Shown one piece after another: positions 1 to 8,364 of a stretch of 24,919 nt of DNA. Position numbers and translations under genes: made by a program. The stretch covers positions 1 through 24,919 of the forward strand of contig CACNCW010000010.1 of NCBI GenBank assembly GCA_902619055.1, given 5' to 3'. The notes beneath the pieces were generated by a model. It saw only the letters and a list, made by a program, of their open reading frames with translations, made no database searches and was not told where the DNA came from. Within the stretch, counting starts at the first letter, position 1. Each line of letters starts with the position of its first letter. This DNA comes from an uncultured Alphaproteobacteria bacterium. Its GTDB lineage: Bacteria > Pseudomonadota > Alphaproteobacteria > HIMB59 > GCA-002718135.

Positions 1-1323
1 CAGAAAAACTTTTGTTTGTTTTAAACTCTCTTCTTTAATTCTTTCAAAAATTAGAACATTTGCGTCTACTGCCATTCCAATTGTTAATACAATTCCAGCT
101 ATGCCAGGCAATGTTAAAGTTGCACCAATTGTCCCTAATAATGAAATAATTATAAATAAATTTACTATTAATGAAATATTAGCAAGGGCGCCAAAAGTTC
201 CATAAATTAGTATCATAAATGTACATACTAAAACCATTCCAATAATAGCAGCTATTTGACCAGCAGCTATAGAGTCTGCTCCTAAACCAGCACCCACTGA
301 TCTTTCTTCAACTATTTCTAAAGGTGCTGGTAAAGCACCTGCTCTTAGTAATGTTGCTAAATCTGCTGCTTCTTCCATTTTAAAATTACCGGTAATTATT
401 CCATTTCCACCATCAATTTGAGATTGTATATTTGGTGCGGTTATAACTACTCCATCTAATAAAACTGCTAATCGTTTTCCAATATTATCTCTTGTTACAA
501 CGCTAAATTTTTGCCCACCTTCAACATTAAAACTAAAACTTACAGCCGGAGCTCCATTTTCATCTCTTGTAGCATTTGCATTTTTAAGATTTTCACCTCC
601 AACTTCAACTTTTTTATTAATTAAGTATTTAATATTTGAATCATTGATATCAGAAACAATAATTTTACCAAATGGTGCCAAATTTGAATTAAGTGCGGAA
701 GAATTTTCATCGTCTACTAAATGAAAAGTAAGTTTAGCTGTTTTACCTAATAAATCTTTTATCCTTTCTGGATCTTTTACTCCTGGTAATTGTAATAGAA
801 TTCTTTTTTTACCAGATCTTTGTATCAACGGTTCTTTTGTTCCAGTTTCATCAATTCGTTTTCTAACAATTTCAAGTGATTGTTTAATTGCAGCATCTTG
901 CATATTTTTTTTATATTCATCATTTAATTTAATAAAAAATTTATTATTATCTATTTGCAAAGTAACTGTTCTAAACTTTTGTAAAAAACTGTCTTTTATA
1001 TCTTTAATTTTTTCTTTACTATTAAAAGTAACTAAAACTTCGTTATCAGAAATATTTATATTATCTATTTTTGTATTTTGTTCTCTGGAAATTTGACGTA
1101 CATTATAAACAAAATTATCTAATTCTTCTTTATATAAAACATCAAGTTGAACTTCTAATAATAAATATGATCCACCTTGTAAGTCTAAACCTAAATTAAT
1201 CTTATTTTTTAAAAACCAATTTTCTGAATTTTCATCATAAATAATTGAAGGAATTGCAAAAATTATTCCTAATAAGACTAATGATACTACTGTAAATGAT
1301 TTCCAGATGGGATAATTTTTCAT
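1..1323 (-). CDS. secD: Protein translocase subunit SecD (partial, N-terminal 441 residues)
   Basis: SecD is the large periplasmic-domain subunit of the SecDF accessory complex, which uses the proton gradient to help pull exported proteins through SecYEG. Visible are an N-terminal membrane segment (about residues 10-25), the P1 motif LGLDLQGG just after it, the long periplasmic region, and the conserved GAGLGADSIAAG entry to the C-terminal membrane bundle. Further on, IGMAVDANVLIFERIKEEL is the typical RND-like segment. The reading frame is open to base 1, so roughly the last 90 to 100 residues of a usual SecD lie outside the window, and secF, if adjacent, would follow. The ATG at 1323 is 11 bases beyond the yajC stop, so the two are almost certainly co-transcribed as yajC-secD. 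Identification is secure. Confidence 0.96.
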   Translation of the reverse strand, partial: MKNYPIWKSFTVVSLVLLGIIFAIPSIIYDENSENWFLKNKINLGLDLQGGSYLLLEVQLDVLYKEELDNFVYNVRQISREQNTKIDNINISDNEVLVTFNSKEKIKDIKDSFLQKFRTVTLQIDNNKFFIKLNDEYKKNMQDAAIKQSLEIVRKRIDETGTKEPLIQRSGKKRILLQLPGVKDPERIKDLLGKTAKLTFHLVDDENSSALNSNLAPFGKIIVSDINDSNIKYLINKKVEVGGENLKNANATRDENGAPAVSFSFNVEGGQKFSVVTRDNIGKRLAVLLDGVVITAPNIQSQIDGGNGIITGNFKMEEAADLATLLRAGALPAPLEIVEERSVGAGLGADSIAAGQIAAIIGMVLVCTFMILIYGTFGALANISLIVNLFIIISLLGTIGATLTLPGIAGIVLTIGMAVDANVLIFERIKEESLKQTKVFL

Positions 1324-1334
1324 TAATAAAAAAA

Positions 1335-1676
1335 TTATTTTTTTCTTGAAAATAAAGAGAAGCCAGATTTACTCTTATTCTCTTCTTTTGGTGGTTCTTT
1401 TTTTTGAACTTCTGGCATTGCATATAAATCTGCAACCATTCCGGATGCAATTTTTATTTCAACATTTTCAGCAACTTCTAAGGTTAATTCCCTATTATCA
1501 GCTACTTTATTAATAGTTCCGATAATTCCACCTGAAGTTACTATTTTATCACCTCTTTTGAGATTGGATAGCATTTCTTTGTGCTGTTTAACTTTTCTTT
1601 GTTGAGGTCTAATTAATAAAAAATAAAAAACTACAAATATTAGTATAAGTGGTAAAAATGTTCCAAATGCTTCCAT
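1335..1676 (-). CDS. yajC: Preprotein translocase subunit YajC
   Basis: YajC is the small single-span membrane protein associated with SecDF. The 113-residue product has one N-terminal hydrophobic segment (about residues 7-23) followed at once by RPQQRKVKQHKEML, the family hallmark. A small beta-rich cytoplasmic domain follows with DKIVTSGGIIGTINKV. The C-terminal tail is Lys/Glu-rich and probably disordered. Length agrees with the family (about 100-120 residues). It is the first gene of the yajC-secD unit and lies divergently from the DUF815 ATPase, a neighbourhood often seen in Alphaproteobacteria. Confidence 0.96.
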   Translation of the reverse strand: MEAFGTFLPLILIFVVFYFLLIRPQQRKVKQHKEMLSNLKRGDKIVTSGGIIGTINKVADNRELTLEVAENVEIKIASGMVADLYAMPEVQKKEPPKEENKSKSGFSLFSRKK

Positions 1677-1690
1677 AATAGTACCTATGA

Positions 1691-1740
1691 TGATTTAATT
1701 TGAGAGATTTATTATACTGTGTAATAAGAAAAATCAAATA
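1691..1740. promoter_or_regulatory. Possible overlapping divergent promoters between yajC and the DUF815 gene
   Basis: The 75-base gap is the longest divergent gap in the window. On the minus strand a perfect TATAAT (1716 to 1711) is preceded, with a 16-base spacer, by TTTGAT (1738 to 1733), a plausible sigma-70 pair for yajC-secD. On the plus strand TATACT (1713-1718) could be the -10 of the ATPase gene, with a weak TGATTT (1691-1696) upstream. The two -10 boxes overlap. In DNA this AT-rich such matches are common by chance, so this is tentative. Confidence 0.35.
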
Positions 1741-1751
1741 AAGTATTTATA

Positions 1752-2555
1752 ATGTTTTTAAGCAATTTTTTATCAAATCTTACACTCTCAAGAGGAAAAG
1801 CATTTATTTGGGATAGTAAAATAAAAAACCTCAAAATAATCACTCATTTTAGATTTATAGATCTTGATCTTTTAATTGGAATAGAAAGACAAAAGAAAAC
1901 TATTTATGATAATACGAAAAATTTTGCTGAAGGAAATTTTACAAATAATGCCTTGTTATGGGGATCAAGAGGTAATGGTAAAAGCTCACTAATTAAATCA
2001 GTTTTTAATGAAATAAATAAAAAAAATAATAATTTAAAATTAATACAATTAAATAAAAATAATATTTTTGATATTGAAATTATTTATGAAAAATATGCAA
2101 ACTTAAAGAATTATAATTTTTTAATTTTTATTGATGATTTATCATTTGAAAAAATAGATAGCGATTACAAAATAATTAAATCTACTTTAGATGGAAGTAT
2201 ACAAAATCAGCCTAAAAATATTGTTCTTTATGTAACATCTAATAGAAGACATTTAATGCCAAGAGATATGATAGAAAATGAAAGGTCCTCTGCTATTCAT
2301 ACAGATGAAAGTGTTGAAGAAAAAATAAGTTTAAGTGATCGTTTTGGTCTATGGATTGGCTTTCATAATATTTCTCAAAATGATTTTGTTAATATAATTT
2401 TTAAGTATTGTGAAAAATTTAAACTTCCTTTCAATGATAAGACTGAAAAAGAAGCAATTAAATGGAGTTTACAAAGAGGTAATAGAACTGGTAGATCAGC
2501 ATGGCAATTTATTATTAATTATGCAGCTGAAAATAATAAAAAAATAGATATTTAA
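1752..2555 (+). CDS. DUF815-family AAA-type ATP-binding protein
   Basis: This is a 267-residue P-loop NTPase of the DUF815 family (PF05673), whose cellular role is not established. Seen directly: Walker A GSRGNGKSS at residues 71-79, Walker B LIFIDDLSF at about 124-132, a sensor-like VTSNRRHL segment, and the family signature around ERSSAIHTDESVEEKISLSDRFG with arginines suited to an arginine finger. There is no signal peptide, and the opening residues FLSNFLSNL are only weakly hydrophobic. The ATG at 1752 is the natural start. The gene ends one base before the convergent FKBP gene. Family assignment is strong; substrate and partner are unknown. Confidence 0.88.
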   Translation: MFLSNFLSNLTLSRGKAFIWDSKIKNLKIITHFRFIDLDLLIGIERQKKTIYDNTKNFAEGNFTNNALLWGSRGNGKSSLIKSVFNEINKKNNNLKLIQLNKNNIFDIEIIYEKYANLKNYNFLIFIDDLSFEKIDSDYKIIKSTLDGSIQNQPKNIVLYVTSNRRHLMPRDMIENERSSAIHTDESVEEKISLSDRFGLWIGFHNISQNDFVNIIFKYCEKFKLPFNDKTEKEAIKWSLQRGNRTGRSAWQFIINYAAENNKKIDI

Positions 2556-2556
2556 T

Positions 2557-3279
2557 TTACTCAAAATCAAAATTTATTTTTTCTAAACCTGATACTCCGT
2601 CCTTTAAATGATAAATATTTACTTGATTAAGCTGCTCAACAAATCCGTTAGCTAAAATTGAAGATACGTCTCCATTTTGGCTTATAAAAATAACTTTCTC
2701 TCCTATTTGAACATTTTCTTTATACTTTTCAAAAAAATCTGGAAAAAAATTACCATTTTTATCAAATGCTGTTATCAGTATTGCTCCTGGGATTTTATTT
2801 TTATTAGTTATTTGATCTTCATTTCTAATATCTATAATTTTAAAATCATCAGTCATCGCTAATTTTAATTGGTAACCATCTATTTCCTTATATGCAGGTG
2901 GAATTACTTTTATTACTTCAATATCAAAAATAAGATTTGATTTTGGTGGAATTAAATTTCCTGCCCCACTTTCTCCATAAGCTAATTGATAAGGAATAAA
3001 TATTGTTCTTTTTCCACCCTCTCTCATACCAAGTAACCCAGTTTCCCAACCTAGGATTACTTTCCTTACTCCTATTTGAAAATCAAAAAATTGCCCCCTA
3101 TCGTAAGAACTATCAAAAACAGTATTATCCTCTAGTCTACCGATGTAATGAACAGATAATTTTGAATGATTTTTTACCTCTAAACCATTGCCAACAGTTT
3201 CATTTAAGATCTTAACTTCGTTAGAAAAAGATTTATAGCTAAAAAAGAAAAGAAATAAAAATAATATTATTTTATACAT
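2557..3279 (-). CDS. Secreted FKBP-type peptidyl-prolyl isomerase with C-terminal rhodanese-like domain
   Basis: The 240-residue product starts with a signal peptide (MYK plus a Phe/Leu-rich core, likely cleaved near residue 20). An FKBP domain follows at about residues 25-125, with VHYIGRLEDNTVFDSSYDRG, the GWETGLLGMREGGKRTIFIP core and LAYGESGAGNLIPP, so prolyl isomerase activity in the periplasm is expected. Residues 132-236 look like a rhodanese fold (IIDIRNED, IPGAILI, then KVIFIS). At the active-site loop the usual CxxGxRS reads SQNGDVS: the sulfur-carrying Cys is Ser200 and the Arg is Val205. Sulfurtransferase activity is therefore unlikely, and the domain may bind a partner instead. 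The ATG overlaps the stop of the upstream EamA gene by one base, so the two are co-transcribed. Confidence 0.85.
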   Translation of the reverse strand: MYKIILFLFLFFFSYKSFSNEVKILNETVGNGLEVKNHSKLSVHYIGRLEDNTVFDSSYDRGQFFDFQIGVRKVILGWETGLLGMREGGKRTIFIPYQLAYGESGAGNLIPPKSNLIFDIEVIKVIPPAYKEIDGYQLKLAMTDDFKIIDIRNEDQITNKNKIPGAILITAFDKNGNFFPDFFEKYKENVQIGEKVIFISQNGDVSSILANGFVEQLNQVNIYHLKDGVSGLEKINFDFE

Positions 3280-4157
3280 TAATTTGCTTCCTTTAATTGT
3301 TTTATTTGTGAAGGTAACGAAACAATTCCACTTAAAACTATAAATATTGCTCCAATATAAGCATATAAATTCATATATTCATTAAATATAAATATTCCAA
3401 CTAAAGATGACCATAATACCTGGAGGTAAACCAAACTAAATACTGATGCATAATGTTTTTGTGCAATCTTAAAAGCAGTAGTTGCAAAAAACATTGCTGA
3501 ATTAATAAATAATGCAGCAGTTGAAATTAAAATAAATTCAAAAAGGGTTACTTTTAATGGATTCATTAAAAATAAAGGTATTGAAATAAAATGAACAAAG
3601 AAACCACCATAAAGAAAATATCCAATATTTGTAGTTACATGATTATATTTATTTACAATAAATGTTGTAATTGTAATTAATAATACTCCGATAAGCACAA
3701 TTAGATAAAAAATATTAAAGCTTTCAAATCCCGGCTGTATAACAAATAACACACCTAAAAAACCAATGAACAAAGATATATAAGTTAAGAGATTTAACTT
3801 TTCATTTAGTAAAAAAATAGCAAAAATAGTTCCCATCAATGGTGAAGTCATATTTAATGTTGTGAATTCTGGAAGTTTAATTTGTTCAAGTGTTATAAAA
3901 GCAATAAATGGCAAAGGTATATTTAAAAAACCTCTAAAAATAGGAGGAAAATAATTAGTACATTTGATATTTTTTTTTAAAGTTCCATTAAAAAATAAAT
4001 ATAAGGGGAAACATAAATAAATGGGTATTCCATAAAAGATGAAATGATAAAATTTTACATCTGTTTGGGTTAGGTAGTTAATTATTGCATCATTTGTTAC
4101 AAAAAAAATTCCAGCAAAAAATAAAAGAATTGAAGAATAAACTATACTTTTTTTCAT
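3279..4157 (-). CDS. EamA/DMT-superfamily permease
   Basis: The roughly 292-residue membrane protein has about ten hydrophobic segments arranged as two EamA repeats. Each repeat ends in the typical layout, seen in LNEKLNLLTYISLFIGFLGVLFVI and in FNEYMNLYAYIGAIFIVLSGIV. Members of this drug/metabolite transporter superfamily export or import small metabolites; substrate cannot be read from sequence. I chose the ATG at 4157 (MKKSIVYSS) over an upstream TTG at 4220, because the first membrane segment begins right after it and the longer form would run into the divergent acylphosphatase start. It is upstream of, and overlaps by one base, the FKBP-rhodanese gene. Confidence 0.85.
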   Translation of the reverse strand: MKKSIVYSSILLFFAGIFFVTNDAIINYLTQTDVKFYHFIFYGIPIYLCFPLYLFFNGTLKKNIKCTNYFPPIFRGFLNIPLPFIAFITLEQIKLPEFTTLNMTSPLMGTIFAIFLLNEKLNLLTYISLFIGFLGVLFVIQPGFESFNIFYLIVLIGVLLITITTFIVNKYNHVTTNIGYFLYGGFFVHFISIPLFLMNPLKVTLFEFILISTAALFINSAMFFATTAFKIAQKHYASVFSLVYLQVLWSSLVGIFIFNEYMNLYAYIGAIFIVLSGIVSLPSQIKQLKEAN

Positions 4158-4210
4158 ATAATGAATTGAAGGATTGTTTGATAAAAAAAAGTACTTATAT
4201 TGATACTTCA

Positions 4211-4507
4211 ATGAATACAAATGAAATAAAAACTTATCGACTTATTATTAAAGGAAAAGTTCAGGGAGTGGGCTTTAGACATTGGTTTAGTGATTTAGCA
4301 ATATCTTTGGGATTAAATGGTTATATTCAAAATAAAGAAAGTAAAGATGAAGTAGAGGCCATAATTCAAGGAGATATGCAAAGTATACTATCTATTACTG
4401 AAAAAGCTAAAGATGGTCCATCACTAGCTCTAGTTGAAGGAGTTATTCCAAATAGTATCATTAGTAATGTTAAGTATTCAGGTTTTATAGTTAAATACGA
4501 AACTTAA
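4211..4507 (+). CDS. acyP: Acylphosphatase
   Basis: Acylphosphatases hydrolyse carboxyl-phosphate bonds such as those in acetyl phosphate or 1,3-bisphosphoglycerate. The 98-residue product shows the family signature GKVQGVGFRHWF, whose Arg binds phosphate, and the second motif NGYIQNKESKDEVEAIIQG, whose Asn positions the catalytic water. Length matches the usual 90-100 residues. The ATG at 4211 is used because the frame upstream of it overlaps the divergent permease and does not look like acylphosphatase. The stop overlaps the stop of the convergent aminotransferase by four bases. Confidence 0.93.
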   Translation: MNTNEIKTYRLIIKGKVQGVGFRHWFSDLAISLGLNGYIQNKESKDEVEAIIQGDMQSILSITEKAKDGPSLALVEGVIPNSIISNVKYSGFIVKYET

Positions 4508-5838
4508 TTAAAAACTTGCTTTATAGTTTTATGAAGAGAATCAAATATTTCATCAATTTGATTTTTAGTAATTATGAATTGAGGACACAAAACAATTGCG
4601 GGACCTAAAGGTCTGCAAATTAATCCATTATCAATTGATAAATTAGCAACTTTATCTCCCATATTAAGATGACCTTCAAATGGTTCTTTTGTATCTTTAT
4701 TTTTTACCATCTCTAACGCAGCCATAAGACCTATACCTCTAGTTTCTCCAATGTGTTCATAATCATTAAATTCATTTAATCTTTCAAAAAAATAGGGTTC
4801 CATTAACTTTACATTATCTAATAAACCCTCATTCATAATTACATCTATTGCCTTCAAGGCAATTGCGCATCCAACAGGATGACCACCAGCTGTAAAACCA
4901 TGTGGAAATTCTTCTGCTTCTTCTGATACTTCAATAAATTTATCTGAGAATTCTTTATTAACTATAACTGCACCCATAGGGAAATATCCAGCAGTTAAGC
5001 ATTTAGACGAAATAATTATATCGGGTTTTATATTGTATGTATCGCAACCCCATAAATTTCCAGTTCTACCAAATCCACAAATTACTTCATCTGCAATCAA
5101 AGGAATATTATATTTTTTTAATATAGGCTGAACTAAATCAAAATACGATTTTGAAGGAGGTATACAACCTCCTGCACCTTGAACAGGTTCTGCAACAAAA
5201 CCTGCAATAGTTTCTGGATCTTCTTTGATGATTTTTTCTTCTAAATTTTTCGCCATCCTAAGAGAAAATTCTTCTTCCGTTTCATTCTCTAATCCATATT
5301 TCCAATAATGAGGACATTCAATATGAATAAATTCTTCAGATGGTAAACCAAACTCTTTATTATATGGTTTGGCTGTCATTGAAGAAGCTCCTAAAGTAAC
5401 GCCATGATATCCATTAATTCTTGTTATAATTTTTCGTCTATTTGGCTTTCCAATTCTTGCATTTAACATCCATAGCATTTTGACCATGGTGTCATTTGCT
5501 TCAGATCCTGAATTACAAAAGAATACACGACCTTGATCAAAAGGTGATACTTCAATAATTTTTTCAGATAGCTGCAACGTTTCTTCAGACAATCTTCCAA
5601 ATAAAGAATGATAGCCAGCAAATTTTTCATACTGTTTTTTTGCAACTTCAATTAAGCCAGGATGATCAAAACCAGCACACTGATTCCATAGACCAGAATT
5701 TCCATCTAGATATTTATTACCTTTAGTATCGTAAACATATATTCCTTTTCCATAAGAAATAACTAAAGGGCCTCTTTCATTTAATGACTTCAAGTCAGTA
5801 AATCCATATAAATGGCTGGAAGTATTTCTTTGTAACAT
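4504..5838 (-). CDS. Class III (omega-) aminotransferase, PLP-dependent
   Basis: The 444-residue fold-type I PLP enzyme has the full set of class III landmarks: LDGNSGLWNQCAGFDHP near the N-terminus, FFCNSGSEANDTMVK for the phosphate-binding loop, NGYHGVTLGASSMT, AEPVQGAGGCIPP, and IADEVICGFGRTGNLWG with the PLP-binding Asp. The catalytic lysine lies in IISSKCLTAGYFPMGAV, and the C-terminal FTAGGHPVGCAIAL is also present. The pattern resembles the omega-amino-acid, polyamine or taurine:pyruvate transaminases rather than ornithine- or GABA-specific enzymes, but the exact amine donor cannot be fixed. It starts 24 bases from a divergent EamA permease, which could carry a related metabolite; that link is conjecture. 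Confidence 0.9.
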   Translation of the reverse strand: MLQRNTSSHLYGFTDLKSLNERGPLVISYGKGIYVYDTKGNKYLDGNSGLWNQCAGFDHPGLIEVAKKQYEKFAGYHSLFGRLSEETLQLSEKIIEVSPFDQGRVFFCNSGSEANDTMVKMLWMLNARIGKPNRRKIITRINGYHGVTLGASSMTAKPYNKEFGLPSEEFIHIECPHYWKYGLENETEEEFSLRMAKNLEEKIIKEDPETIAGFVAEPVQGAGGCIPPSKSYFDLVQPILKKYNIPLIADEVICGFGRTGNLWGCDTYNIKPDIIISSKCLTAGYFPMGAVIVNKEFSDKFIEVSEEAEEFPHGFTAGGHPVGCAIALKAIDVIMNEGLLDNVKLMEPYFFERLNEFNDYEHIGETRGIGLMAALEMVKNKDTKEPFEGHLNMGDKVANLSIDNGLICRPLGPAIVLCPQFIITKNQIDEIFDSLHKTIKQVFN

Positions 5839-5862
5839 ATCAGTTAAATATTTTTTTTTATT

Positions 5863-6756
5863 ATGAAAATCAAGATTTTATTTTCAGTTGGGACGATAGG
5901 TGTACTTTTTATGATGGCTGGCCAATTATCATTCTCTATAAATGATAGTTATGTCAAACTTGTTGTAAAAAATATAGGTGATGACAATTCATTATATTCT
6001 GTAATTTTTCTTAGAGGTTTAGTTACATCAAGTTTATTAGGTTTGTATTTAGTTTTTTTCGAAAAAAAAAATTTAATTAAAATACTATCAATCAAAAGTT
6101 TTCATATAAGAGGTCTGTATGAAGTTTTAACGGCATTATTTTTTTTGATTGGATTAATATTACTTCCAATATCTGAGGTTTATACACTTTTAATGACTAA
6201 TCCTTTCTTTGTCACAATATTTGCTTTTCTTTTTTTGGGAGAGAAAGTTGGAATAAGAAGATGTTGTGCAGTTATTATTGGATTTTTAGGAGTGCTAGTA
6301 GTTGTAAATCCACAAAATTTTCAATTTAATTATCTTTTAGTGTTACCAATTTTAGCTGCTATTTTTTTAACTATTAGAGATATTGCTACAAAAAGTTTAG
6401 CAACTAAATCAAATAGTGTTGAAATTACATTTGTGACAGCATTATTAATTACCGGGTTTGCAGGGTTGGGTTCAATAATTTTTGGTTATCAAGTAAGCAG
6501 TGAAGATGTAAATTATATTCTTGCTTCTAGTATATTTGTTTTATTCGGATATTTATTTTCAGTATTAACAGTTTTTTATGCACCACTATCATTAACGGCC
6601 TCTGCAAGATACAGTGTAATTATATTTGGTATGATTTTTGGGTATTTAATACTAGGTGAAACTCCAACTTATAATATGATTATTGGCGCAATAATTATTA
6701 CGTTAAGTGGTTTATTTGTAATCAAAAGAGAAAAAGAAATAGGTAAAATTAAATAA
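5863..6756 (+). CDS. EamA/DMT-superfamily permease
   Basis: The 297-residue integral membrane protein has two EamA repeats and about ten hydrophobic helices. The repeat ends are recognisable in FLGEKVGIRRCCAVIIGFLGVLVVVNP and in LGETPTYNMIIGAIIITLSGLFVI. A Lys/Glu-rich cytoplasmic tail closes the protein. It is a separate lineage from the permease at 3279-4157, as judged by the different loops and the polar stretch SFSINDSYVKLVVKNIGDDN in the first repeat. The substrate is unknown. It is transcribed divergently from the aminotransferase and ends four bases before the convergent peroxiredoxin gene. Confidence 0.87.
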   Translation: MKIKILFSVGTIGVLFMMAGQLSFSINDSYVKLVVKNIGDDNSLYSVIFLRGLVTSSLLGLYLVFFEKKNLIKILSIKSFHIRGLYEVLTALFFLIGLILLPISEVYTLLMTNPFFVTIFAFLFLGEKVGIRRCCAVIIGFLGVLVVVNPQNFQFNYLLVLPILAAIFLTIRDIATKSLATKSNSVEITFVTALLITGFAGLGSIIFGYQVSSEDVNYILASSIFVLFGYLFSVLTVFYAPLSLTASARYSVIIFGMIFGYLILGETPTYNMIIGAIIITLSGLFVIKREKEIGKIK

Positions 6757-6760
6757 AAAT

Positions 6761-7204
6761 TTACTGATCCTTACAAAAATTATAAACTTCTTCAACATGA
6801 CCTTTAACTTTAACTTTATGCCAAGAATTTAGGATTTTTCCATTTTTATCGATTACAAATGTAGATCTATCTATACCAAAATATTTTCTACCATACATAG
6901 ATTTTTCTATCCAAATACCAAGTTTATCACAATTTTTTCCTTCATCCGAACCAAGTGGGTATTTCAATTTATACTTATCTGAAAATTTTTTATTCCGATC
7001 AACAGGATCTTTAGAAGCACCTATTACATCAAAGCCAATTTTATTAAATTTTGTTAAATATTTCTGGAAGTCTGCAACTTCTACTGAGCATCCACCAGTT
7101 AACGCCTTAGGGTAAAAGAATAAAACTGTTTTATTCTTTAATTTAGATGAAACAAACTCATTATCGTTTGTTAATTGAAGTTTTATCTTAGGAATTTTTT
7201 TCAT
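6761..7204 (-). CDS. bcp: Thiol peroxiredoxin, Bcp/PrxQ type, lacking the usual resolving Cys
   Basis: This 147-residue AhpC/TSA-fold peroxiredoxin reduces peroxides with a peroxidatic cysteine. The active-site signature is FFYPKALTGGC, with Thr36 and Cys39 in the usual PxxxTxxC spacing. Many Bcp enzymes, E. coli Bcp included, carry the resolving Cys five residues later; here that position is Ala44, so the protein is probably 1-Cys-like or uses another thiol. Other Cys residues are in GKNCDKLG and near the C-terminus (NFCKDQ). The C-terminal part (FGIDRSTFVIDKNGKI) is typical of the family. It begins two bases after the stop of the GTP cyclohydrolase gene, implying one transcript. Confidence 0.9.
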   Translation of the reverse strand: MKKIPKIKLQLTNDNEFVSSKLKNKTVLFFYPKALTGGCSVEVADFQKYLTKFNKIGFDVIGASKDPVDRNKKFSDKYKLKYPLGSDEGKNCDKLGIWIEKSMYGRKYFGIDRSTFVIDKNGKILNSWHKVKVKGHVEEVYNFCKDQ

Positions 7205-7206
7205 AA

Positions 7207-8328
7207 TTATACTACTAGTTTAAGACCGTATCCAGCTTTTTTAACTCTTGTTTTAAAATAATTTTTATTAAATTTATTCAATGTTGGCTTTGTATTTATT
7301 TGATTTTCGACTTTAATTCCAGCTTTCTTAATAGAATTAATTTTATTTTTGTTATTTGTAATAAGATTAACTTTATTTATTTTTAATAATTTCAGTATTC
7401 TAGCTGCAATATTAAAATCTCTTTCATCATCTAAAAAACCAATATTATGATCTGCGTCTATTGTATCCATACCTCTTGCTTGAAGTGAATAAGCTCTCAT
7501 TTTATTAGCTAATCCTATTCCCCTACCTTCTTGTTCTAAATATAATATAATTCCACCATTATTTCTAACCATGTAATTGATTGATTGATTTAATTGTTCA
7601 CCACAATCACATTTTAAAGAATGAAAAATATCACCTGTAAAACAAGCTGAATGTATTCTTAAATTAACAGATTTTTTATTTATTTTTTTTGGATTAACAA
7701 TTATCGCTACATGTTTATCAGATCCAATATATGATTTGAATATTTTAAAATTAGAGTTTTCGTTTTTTGGTAGCGGAACTTTTGCACTAGAAACTAATTT
7801 AATACTTTCACAAATTAATTCATTTTGCTTCAATAAATCTTTGTAATCGAATATTAAAATTCCATTCTTAAATCCAAAATCATTTATATTTTTGTAATAT
7901 TTTTTATTAATTTTTTTAAAAACTAGCGATGGGATCATTTTAGCATTCTTGGAAAGATCAATACAAACATTATGAAAATTTTTAGATTTGAATTTTTTAA
8001 TATTGGTAAATTTAATTACTTTATTATTGCTAAGAGGATTGACAAATAAATTTATTATTTGATTTACATCTGTTTTGGGATTTATCTCAAAATAAATATT
8101 ACTTTTAATATTCTTATTAAAAATTGATTGAGCTTTTTGTTTAGTAATAAGTAGATATTTTTCATCAATTAAGTGCTTTTTGAATTGATTAAAAATTTTA
8201 CTTTGGGAATGCTCTATATTAAAGAACATCCAATATTCCTTGTTATTCTGAATTATTAAGGGTCTTCCGGTCCTGAGTTCGTTAATTGCCCTATCTATTA
8301 TAGTTCCTGTATTAGATTTGAAACTCAT
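7207..8328 (-). CDS. ribA: GTP cyclohydrolase II (RibA) with degenerate DHBP-synthase-like N-terminal half
   Basis: RibA opens the imidazole ring of GTP to give 2,5-diamino-6-ribosylamino-pyrimidinone phosphate, the entry step to riboflavin. The C-terminal half (about residues 190-373) carries the zinc cluster in SACFTGDIFHSLKCDCG (Cys229, Cys240, Cys242), then YLEQEGRGIGLANKMRAY and DADHNIGFLDDERDF, all standard for an active enzyme. The N-terminal half begins like RibB (AINELRTGRPLII), but the acidic RENEGD substrate loop is gone (NNKEYWMFFNIE instead), so it is unlikely to make dihydroxybutanone phosphate. The ATG at 8328 (MSFKSN) is preferred; an upstream ATG-like extension to 8364 would abut the divergent reductase start. 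The gene could serve riboflavin synthesis, the neighbouring pterin/flavin-like cluster, or both. Confidence 0.87.
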   Translation of the reverse strand: MSFKSNTGTIIDRAINELRTGRPLIIQNNKEYWMFFNIEHSQSKIFNQFKKHLIDEKYLLITKQKAQSIFNKNIKSNIYFEINPKTDVNQIINLFVNPLSNNKVIKFTNIKKFKSKNFHNVCIDLSKNAKMIPSLVFKKINKKYYKNINDFGFKNGILIFDYKDLLKQNELICESIKLVSSAKVPLPKNENSNFKIFKSYIGSDKHVAIIVNPKKINKKSVNLRIHSACFTGDIFHSLKCDCGEQLNQSINYMVRNNGGIILYLEQEGRGIGLANKMRAYSLQARGMDTIDADHNIGFLDDERDFNIAARILKLLKINKVNLITNNKNKINSIKKAGIKVENQINTKPTLNKFNKNYFKTRVKKAGYGLKLVV

Positions 8329-8364
8329 GAAAACTTTATATAGATATAATTGAAATAAAAACAA

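Noticed and set aside
4085..4210. Longer N-terminus for acylphosphatase
   Set aside because: It would lie inside the opposite-strand permease gene, and acylphosphatases start close to the conserved first strand, which follows the ATG at 4211.
8329..8364. FMN riboswitch upstream of the ribA-like gene
   Set aside because: Only 36 bases separate the divergent starts, far too short for an RFN element.
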